NCBI GenBank assembly: GCA_031258665.1
Contig: JAIRML010000126.1
Span: 1-10,844, forward strand
Direction: 5' to 3'
Length of the DNA: 10,844 nt
DNA from: Oscillospiraceae bacterium
GTDB lineage: Bacteria; Bacillota; Clostridia; Oscillospirales; UBA929
Made by a program: the position numbers and the translations under genes. Positions 6,425 through 10,844 of the stretch are shown here, one piece after another (position 1 is the stretch's first letter; every line of letters begins with the position of its first letter). The notes below the pieces were generated by a model. It saw nothing but the letters and a program-made list of their open reading frames with translations. It searched no databases and was not told where the DNA came from.

Positions 6425-7090
6425 TCAGCAAAAGGCCCCTTTTTGTTCGAAAAATTGGCGGTAGCGGTACAGCGCCAGCGCGTCGGTGAGGGGGAGCGCG
6501 CCGCTCTGCGCAAAAATGGCGGAATGGGCCGCGTTTTCCTTGGCCAGGGCAAGAGCCTTTTCGATGCCATTTGCCGGGTAGAGTTCGCAGAAGCTGGCGG
6601 CAAAACAACGGTGGATCTCTAGGAGAGCCCGGCCGAAACCGGCGCGCTCTCCGCCTTGTTCCGCCGCCGCACCGAGGCGCAGCGCGGCCTTTTGGGCCAG
6701 CATCGTCAGCACATCGTCCCACGCGCCGCGCAGCGCGTCCAGGTGGATGTGCAGCGGCGCGGAGTCCGCCTCCGCGCGGAAAGAGACGCGGATGTCGTCC
6801 AGCAAGGACACATAGGCCCGCGCGGTCTCTTCAAGCGAGGGACCAAAACAGTGCTGGATATTTTTTTGCAGCTGCCTTGCCTCCTGCGTCAGCCGGAGCG
6901 CGTACTCGGCGCGCAGCCGGGCCTCGTCCGTGATGTTGGGGCCCTGTGCCGGCGGCAATCTGACGCCGTATGGGGTGGGGGTGCGGCGAGCGCCGCCGGA
7001 AGCAGTGTGGGGGCGTGACACGGATTCGACCTTGGGCCTTTCCTGTGCGGGGCGGCCCAAGGCCTTCGGCAGGGTCTGAGGCGTATACAT
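6425..7090 (-). CDS. Hypothetical protein, disordered N-terminus plus helical domain
   Basis: 221 residues, not recognised. Residues 1-50 are rich in Pro, Arg, Thr and Gly (for example GGARRTPTPYGVRLPPAQGP) and look disordered. From about 53 to the end it is predicted to be nearly all helical: a charged helix at 54-80, ETARAYVSLLDDIRVSF at 88-104, a middle segment HIHLDALRGAWDDVLTMLAQ (114-133), an Ala/Gly-rich stretch at 139-152, ALLEIHRCFAASFCELYPANG (155-175) and a terminal segment ending in YRYRQFFEQKGAFC. It has no signal peptide or membrane helix. The ATG at 7090 is chosen over an upstream in-frame TTG at 7135 because GAGAGGAGG stands 11 nt before it. It lies between ftsH (same strand, upstream) and the convergent small gene. 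The helical part could be a protein-interaction domain; no enzyme motif is visible. Confidence 0.7.
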   Translation of the reverse strand: MYTPQTLPKALGRPAQERPKVESVSRPHTASGGARRTPTPYGVRLPPAQGPNITDEARLRAEYALRLTQEARQLQKNIQHCFGPSLEETARAYVSLLDDIRVSFRAEADSAPLHIHLDALRGAWDDVLTMLAQKAALRLGAAAEQGGERAGFGRALLEIHRCFAASFCELYPANGIEKALALAKENAAHSAIFAQSGALPLTDALALYRYRQFFEQKGAFC

Positions 7091-7134
7091 TGGTGACGGA
7101 GCCTCCTCTCGAACACACGCGGTCGCCCTTTTCA

Positions 7135-7147
7135 ACGATAATATCGT
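7135..7147. promoter_or_regulatory. 13-bp perfect palindrome upstream of the 221-residue gene
   Basis: ACGATAATATCGT is a perfect inverted repeat about a central base, 45 bp before the ATG. On the minus strand it contains TATTAT and could overlap a -10 box, though no matching -35 is visible. It may be an operator; nothing identifies the regulator. Confidence 0.35.
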
Positions 7148-7225
7148 GTTTTCTCCCCCATATCTTTAGCATATACAGACAAAAAAAGATTACCATTTTT
7201 TGAAAAATCATTACTTATATATACC

Positions 7226-7297
7226 AACGTGGGCTGCCCCCGCAACCCACAACCAAAATTCTTGGTTTTTATTGCCGCTCCGCGGCAATAAGGCGCT
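7226..7297 (+). repeat. Two-hairpin interspersed repeat, copy 2 (72 bp)
   Basis: Hairpin 1: GTGGGCTGC (7229-7237) with GCAACCCAC (7242-7250), one mismatch, CCCC loop. Hairpin 2: ATTGCCGC (7271-7278) with GCGGCAAT (7282-7289), TCC loop. Relative to copy 1 the closing pair is A-T instead of G-C, a paired change. Directly abuts a half copy starting at 7298. Together they lie downstream of ftsH and upstream of the 221-residue gene. Confidence 0.88.
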
Positions 7298-7335
7298 AAC
7301 GTGGGCTGCACCCGCAGCCCACAACCCAAAAATTG
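7298..7335 (+). repeat. Two-hairpin repeat, half copy (hairpin 1 only)
   Basis: AACGTGGGCTGC, ACCC loop, GCAGCCCAC: a perfect 9-bp stem (7301-7309 with 7314-7322), followed by the linker start ACAACCCAAAAATTG, after which similarity stops 13 bp before the ftsH stop codon. The truncation suggests the ftsH 3' end or a deletion cut the second unit. For ftsH transcripts, this hairpin falls right after the stop and could stabilise or end the message. Confidence 0.85.
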
Positions 7336-7348
7336 AGGGGGTCGGCTG

Positions 7349-9208
7349 TCAATTGTCTTCTGTCAGCTGTTTTGTCACGTACTGGTCGCAGAGGGCGGCG
7401 AATTCCTCGCTGTCGAGGCTCTCTTTTTCAAGAAGGACGGCGGTGATGGCGTCCAGGCCGTCGCGATGGGTGCGAAGGATCTCCCTGGCCTGCTCGTGGC
7501 AGGCGCGGATCACGCGGCCCACTTCCTCGTCCACACGGGCCGCGGTGGTCTCGGAGTGGTTGCGCAGGGGTGTACCGCCGAGGTAAGGGTTCGCCACGGT
7601 CTCCAGGGCCACCATGTCGAAGGAGTCGCTCATGCCATACTGGGTGACCATGGCCCGCGCGAGCTTCGTGGCCTGCTCGATGTCGTTGGCGGCGCCGGTG
7701 GTGATCGACTGAAAGACGATCTCCTCCGCCGAACGCCCGGCCAGCAGCGTGGTGATCTGGGCCAGCGCCTCCTCTTTGGAGTGGAGGGATTTGTCCTCTT
7801 CCGGCACCTGCATGGTGTAGCCGAGGGAGCCCATGGTGCGCGGGACGATGGTCACCTTGTGGACCTTTTCGGCGTGGGGAAGACAGGCGGACACCAGCGC
7901 GTGGCCGGTCTCGTGGCAGGCGACAATGCGTTTTTCGCGCGGAGAGAGGACCTTGCCCTTTTTCTCTTGGCCGGCCAGCGTGGTCTCGACGGCCTCCGAC
8001 AGGTCGACTTGCTCCACCACGCGGCGCCCGGCGCGCACGGCGAGCAGAGCGGCCTCGTTGATGATATTGGCGAGGTCAGCGCCCACGGCGCCCGGCGTGG
8101 CGCGGGCGATGGCGGAGAGGTCCACTTGGGCGCTCATGCGCACATCGCGGGCATGCACCTTGAGGACGGCCTCCCGCCCGGCGAGGTCGGGCCGCTCCAC
8201 GGGGATCCGGCGGTCAAACCGGCCGGGCCGGAGCAGGGCCTTGTCGAGCACATCCGGGCGGTTGGTGGCGGCCAAGATGACGACGCCCTTGGAGGGGTCA
8301 AAACCATCCATCTCGGAGAGGAGCTGGTTCAGTGTCTGTTCGCGCTCGTCGTTGCCGCCGATGCCGTAGGTGCCCTCGCGGGACTTGCCGATGGCGTCGA
8401 TCTCGTCGATGAAGACGATACACGGGGCCTTCTCCTCGGCTTGTTTGAACAGGTCCCGCACACGGGAGGCGCCCATGCCGACAAAGAGTTCGACAAAGTC
8501 CGAGCCGGAGAGAGAGAAGAAGGGCACCTTGGCCTCCCCCGCCACGGCGCGGGCCAGCAGTGTCTTACCGGTCCCCGGCGGCCCCACCAGGAGCGCGCCC
8601 TTGGGCAGCTTGGCGCCGATCTCCAGGTATTTGTCCGGGTGGTTTAAAAAGTCGACAATCTCGGTGAGTGACTCCTTGGCCTCATCCTGCCCGGCGACGT
8701 CTTGGAAATTTTTGCCAGTTTCGTTTTCCGCGTAGATCTTAGAGGTGTTCTTGCCGAAACTCATGACGCCGCTGCCCATGCGCTTGGCCATGGAACGGTT
8801 GAGGAGGTACCCAAAGAGGAAGAGGACGCCAAAGGGAAGGATCCAGCCGAGGAGGAAGTTCATGATGGGGGAACTCTCCCGTGGAATGGCGCTGGAGACT
8901 TCCACGCCGGCCTCTTCGAGCCGGGGCAGGAGGTTTGGGTCGTCGATCCGGCCGGTGACCAAGAACACGCCATCTGGGTCGTCGTCTTTGGTGATGACGA
9001 TGCGGGCGGACTCGAAATTCACTTTGGAGAGTTCTCCCCGGTCGAGGAGGGACAAAAACTCTGTGTAGGTGATCTCTTTGACGGCGCGCTGCTCCATCAT
9101 GGGCACGATGACCCCGTTGAATGTGAGGATGAGGACGAGGGAGATGAGGATCGAAAAAAGCAAAGGCCGACGCGCGTTGTTGGGCGCGCCGGAGTCGTTT
9201 GTATTCAT
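7349..9208 (-). CDS. ftsH: ATP-dependent zinc metalloprotease FtsH
   Basis: Membrane-anchored AAA+ protease that extracts and degrades misassembled membrane proteins and some regulators; hexamer facing the cytosol. 619 residues, normal length. Order: membrane helix about 15-36, extracytoplasmic domain about 37-115 (ITYTEFLSLLDRGELSKV typical), second membrane helix about 117-136, AAA+ domain with Walker A GPPGTGKT (209-216), pore loop FVG (242-244), Walker B IVFIDEID (264-271), second region of homology ATNRPDVLDKALLRPGRFDR with arginine fingers at 327 and 330, then peptidase zinc site HETGH (432-436) and third ligand Asp509 in NDIEQAT. HETGH instead of the commoner HEAGH keeps both histidines and the glutamate. 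Start ATG 9208 has GGGAGGAGCCCAT upstream. It stands alone, bracketed by the interspersed repeats, three of which lie within 15-227 bp of the start codon. hpt/tilS, frequent neighbours in Firmicutes, are not seen. Confidence 0.97.
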   Translation of the reverse strand: MNTNDSGAPNNARRPLLFSILISLVLILTFNGVIVPMMEQRAVKEITYTEFLSLLDRGELSKVNFESARIVITKDDDPDGVFLVTGRIDDPNLLPRLEEAGVEVSSAIPRESSPIMNFLLGWILPFGVLFLFGYLLNRSMAKRMGSGVMSFGKNTSKIYAENETGKNFQDVAGQDEAKESLTEIVDFLNHPDKYLEIGAKLPKGALLVGPPGTGKTLLARAVAGEAKVPFFSLSGSDFVELFVGMGASRVRDLFKQAEEKAPCIVFIDEIDAIGKSREGTYGIGGNDEREQTLNQLLSEMDGFDPSKGVVILAATNRPDVLDKALLRPGRFDRRIPVERPDLAGREAVLKVHARDVRMSAQVDLSAIARATPGAVGADLANIINEAALLAVRAGRRVVEQVDLSEAVETTLAGQEKKGKVLSPREKRIVACHETGHALVSACLPHAEKVHKVTIVPRTMGSLGYTMQVPEEDKSLHSKEEALAQITTLLAGRSAEEIVFQSITTGAANDIEQATKLARAMVTQYGMSDSFDMVALETVANPYLGGTPLRNHSETTAARVDEEVGRVIRACHEQAREILRTHRDGLDAITAVLLEKESLDSEEFAALCDQYVTKQLTEDN

Positions 9209-9222
9209 ATGGGCTCCTCCCT

Positions 9223-9293
9223 AACGTGGGTTGCAGGCGCCACCCGCAACCAAAATTCTTGTTTTTGCTGCCGCTTCGCGGAAGCAAGGTACT
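9223..9293 (+). repeat. Two-hairpin repeat, tandem unit 1 of 3 (71 bp)
   Basis: First of three head-to-tail units with an exact 71-bp period, ending 14 bp from the ftsH start codon. Hairpin 1 uses GGTTGC/GCAACC with an 11-nt loop. Hairpin 2 reads GCTGCCGC, TTC, GCGGAAGC: the second pair is C-G here versus T-A in the next unit (a compensating change), with one internal mismatch. Confidence 0.93.
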
Positions 9294-9364
9294 AACGTGG
9301 GTTGCAGGCGCCACCCGCAACCAAAATTCTTGTTTTTGTTGCCGCTTCGCGGCAACAAGGTACC
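9294..9364 (+). repeat. Two-hairpin repeat, tandem unit 2 of 3 (71 bp)
   Basis: Nearly identical to unit 1. Hairpin 1: GGTTGC (9300-9305) with GCAACC (9317-9322). Hairpin 2: TGTTGCCGC (9337-9345) with GCGGCAACA (9349-9357), perfect 9-bp stem around TTC. Confidence 0.95.
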
Positions 9365-9435
9365 AACGTGGGCTGCACCTGCCACTCGCAGCCCAAATTC
9401 TTGTTTTTGCTGCCGCTTCGCGGCAACAAGATGCT
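9365..9435 (+). repeat. Two-hairpin repeat, tandem unit 3 of 3 (71 bp)
   Basis: More diverged unit. Hairpin 1: GGGCTGC (9370-9376) with GCAGCCC (9388-9394), so the T-A pair of units 1 and 2 is replaced by C-G on both sides. Hairpin 2: GCTGCCGC/GCGGCAAC with one mismatch. Ends AAGATGCT; the sequence beyond is unrelated apart from a stray hairpin-2-like core at about 9486-9499. Confidence 0.93.
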
Positions 9436-9638
9436 GTTCCGCGCGGGCGCGTGCCCGCTACGATATATTTTTCATCATATCACATTTGCCGCTCCGCGGT
9501 CGTTTTTCTTGTCCAGATTTACAAAACGTTTACTTTTTGGGCGCCTGAAGATCACTTCGGGGGCGATTTTGGGCCGCGGAAATGCGTGTGGGGCGGAAAA
9601 TATCGCTCACTTATGGGTATTCTGCCCGTTGACAGTCG
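9436..9638. other. Divergent intergenic region between the ftsH repeats and the PBP gene
   Basis: Noncoding. Contains a hairpin-2-like core TTTGCCGCTCCGCGG (about 9485-9499) that lacks the closing CAA, and an inverted repeat CGCCTGAAG/CTTCGGGGGCG (about 9542-9566). Open frames crossing it come from repeat sequence and have no ribosome binding sites. Confidence 0.4.
9474..9482 (-). promoter_or_regulatory. Possible extended -10 promoter for ftsH
   Basis: On the minus strand TGATATGAT: a TGn extension plus TATGAT (five of six), in a short AT-rich patch. No -35 is recognisable 16-18 bp upstream. Expected start near 9467, which would give ftsH a leader of about 260 nt that includes all three tandem repeats. 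No better promoter is visible between the repeats and the gene. Confidence 0.4.
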
Positions 9639-9647
9639 TGATATAAT
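9639..9647 (+). promoter_or_regulatory. Extended -10 promoter of the PBP gene
   Basis: TGATATAAT: TGn extension plus perfect TATAAT (9642-9647). A perfect TTGACA occurs at 9629-9634, but only 7 bp from this -10, so the two cannot work as one standard promoter; the extended -10 can act with a weak -35. Predicted start about 9654, with a leader of roughly 19 nt. Confidence 0.6.
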
Positions 9648-9672
9648 AAATAAAGATAAGAGAGGTGATTTC

Positions 9673-10844
9673 ATGAAAAAACAGACGAAACGGGCGCTGC
9701 GCTACGGGAAGCATTCGGTCTACCGCGTGGTTATGGCGCTCCTGAAGGTATTTTTGACACTCTTTTTGGTTGTCCTCACCACCACGGCCATGTTGGGCGT
9801 GATCGGCGTCATTTATGTAAACCACAACCTGCGGGCGGATCTGGACGTGGATCTCAAAGATGTTACGCTGGACCAGGCGAGTTTCATCTACTACATTGAC
9901 AAAACCACAAAGAAACCGGTCCAGCTCGAGAGCCTGTATGGCCAGGAAAACCGTGTGTGGGCCGATTTTGATGAGATTCCGGGCCATATGGTCGAGGCGC
10001 TCATCGCCATTGAGGACAAGCGCTTTTTCAGCCACCGGGGTGTGGACTGGAAACGCACGGCGGGCGCTTTTTTAGAACAGCTCAAGGCCAACGGTTCCAC
10101 GCACGGCGGCTCCTCGATCACGCAGCAGCTCATCAAAAACCTGACGAACGAGAAGGAAGTCACGATCAGGCGCAAGCTCACCGAGATCCTGCGCGCGCTG
10201 GAGTTTGAAAAACACTACTCCAAAGAACAGATCTTAGAGTGGTACCTCAACACCAGCTACTTCGGGCAGGGCTGCTACGGCGTCAAGACGGCGGCGCGCA
10301 CCTATTTCGACAAAGAACTCTCCGGCATCACCCTGGCGGAGGCCGCCTGTATCATTGGCATCACCAATTCTCCCACCCGCTATGACCCCTTGCAAAATCC
10401 AGACAACAACAAAAAGCGCCAGGAGGTCATCCTGGGCGAAATGTACCTCCAGGGCATCATCTCCAGGGCCGAACACGACGCGGCCGTGAAGCAGATACTG
10501 AAATTTTCCACAAAGCGGCGCGCGGAGATGGAGAGCAAACGCTCCTACTTTGTCGACCAAGTCTTCAACGACGTGGTGCAGGACATCGTCGAACAGAAGG
10601 GCGTCTCCAAACAACTCGCGCAGCAGCTTGTGCTCAGCGGCGGCTACCATATCTACGCCACGATCGACATGGATGTGCAGGCCGCGATGGACGAGGTGTT
10701 CACCAATGAAGAGAATATCCCCAAAGTGAAGGGGGTGGAGAAGCCGCAGAGCGCCATGGTGGTCATGGATCCATACACCGGCGATGTGCTTGGGCTGGAG
10801 GGCGGTCTCGGGGTCAAGAAAGGCGCGCTCCTGCTCAACAGGGC
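9673..10844 (+). CDS. Class A penicillin-binding protein (PBP1A-type), N-terminal part
   Basis: Bifunctional peptidoglycan synthase: polymerises lipid II and cross-links stems outside the membrane. 390 codons are present and the frame is open at the right edge. A short basic cytoplasmic tail is followed by one membrane helix at about 20-48. The GT51 glycosyltransferase domain carries all five motifs: EDKRFFSHRGVDW with catalytic Glu114 (114-126), GGSSITQQLIKNL (145-157), RRKLTEILRALEFEKHYSK (166-184) with EQILEWYLN (185-193), YFGQGCYGVKTAARTYF, and AACIIGITNSPTRYDP (224-239). A linker leads to the start of the transpeptidase domain (SAMVVMDPYTGDVLGLEGG, 360-378); the active-site SxxK lies beyond the edge. 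Start ATG has AGAGGTGATTTC upstream. Close to clostridial PBP1A/PonA, but the exact subgroup cannot be fixed without the C-terminus. Confidence 0.95.
   Translation, partial: MKKQTKRALRYGKHSVYRVVMALLKVFLTLFLVVLTTTAMLGVIGVIYVNHNLRADLDVDLKDVTLDQASFIYYIDKTTKKPVQLESLYGQENRVWADFDEIPGHMVEALIAIEDKRFFSHRGVDWKRTAGAFLEQLKANGSTHGGSSITQQLIKNLTNEKEVTIRRKLTEILRALEFEKHYSKEQILEWYLNTSYFGQGCYGVKTAARTYFDKELSGITLAEAACIIGITNSPTRYDPLQNPDNNKKRQEVILGEMYLQGIISRAEHDAAVKQILKFSTKRRAEMESKRSYFVDQVFNDVVQDIVEQKGVSKQLAQQLVLSGGYHIYATIDMDVQAAMDEVFTNEENIPKVKGVEKPQSAMVVMDPYTGDVLGLEGGLGVKKGALLLNR

Noticed and set aside
7088..7135. Longer version of the 221-residue protein starting at TTG 7135
   Set aside because: No ribosome binding site before the TTG, whereas GAGAGGAGG precedes the ATG at 7090.
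7466..8647. 393-codon open frame on the plus strand inside ftsH
   Set aside because: Mirror of the ftsH coding strand caused by GC-biased third positions; ftsH carries every family motif and a ribosome binding site, this one has neither.
9223..9435. Tandem repeats as a CRISPR array
   Set aside because: The whole 71-bp unit is repeated, including the part that would be spacer; units are nearly identical, only three exist, and no cas genes are near.
9223..9435. Integron attC-like sites
   Set aside because: Paired hairpin units and small imperfect stems recall attC, but there is no GTTRRRY/RYYYAAC pair framing each unit and no cassette genes between copies.
9231..9646. Open frames across the tandem repeats on the plus strand
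   Set aside because: They arise because the repeat is free of stops in some frames; the 71-bp period shifts frame at each unit, no ribosome binding sites, no domain-like composition.

Overview
The window looks like chromosomal DNA of a moderately GC-rich Gram-positive bacterium, most likely a member of the Clostridia. The reasons are strong Shine-Dalgarno sites of the AGGAGG/GGTGG type before nearly every gene, vegetative sigma-A-like promoters, a pgk-tpiA-gpmI-eno glycolytic cluster using the cofactor-independent phosphoglycerate mutase, and a hexameric GdhA. No species can be named from the sequence alone.

Layout. Minus strand, 1-3870: a lower-glycolysis operon transcribed leftward as pgk, tpiA, gpmI and eno (eno is cut by the window edge, only 43 codons present). 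It is driven by a promoter with a perfect TATAAT at 3905-3910. gapA, often the first gene of this operon in Firmicutes, is not next to it. Between 3871 and 4305 lies a divergent control region with a 17-bp-arm inverted repeat and a near-ideal promoter (perfect TTGACA and TATAAT, 18-bp spacer) for gdhA (plus strand, 4306-5637), followed by a 456-bp noncoding stretch. A small plus-strand gene (68 residues, TTG start, coiled coil) at 6094-6300 ends in a very strong intrinsic terminator. A minus-strand hypothetical of 221 residues (6425-7090) and the minus-strand membrane protease gene ftsH (7349-9208) follow. A plus-strand class A penicillin-binding protein begins at 9673 and runs off the right edge.

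The most notable unexplained structure is a 71-72 bp interspersed repeat made of two hairpins. It occurs downstream of gdhA (5690-5761), as one and a half copies just beyond the ftsH stop (7226-7335), and as three exact-period tandem copies immediately upstream of ftsH (9223-9435), all in the same orientation. Stem bases vary in a compensating way between copies, and the hairpin-2 loops read GAA or GGA on the ftsH-sense strand, i.e. they fit the GNA-triloop type of very stable DNA mini-hairpin. The three-copy array lies between ftsH and any visible promoter, so it is probably transcribed as part of the ftsH leader.

Functionally the window is housekeeping: energy metabolism (triose phosphates to 2-phosphoglycerate and onward via enolase), nitrogen assimilation (glutamate dehydrogenase), membrane protein quality control (FtsH) and cell-wall synthesis (PBP). 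I see no prophage, IS element, CRISPR array, tRNA or rRNA. The novelty candidates are the repeat family, the intergenic inverted repeat with the structured gdhA leader, and the two uncharacterised proteins.
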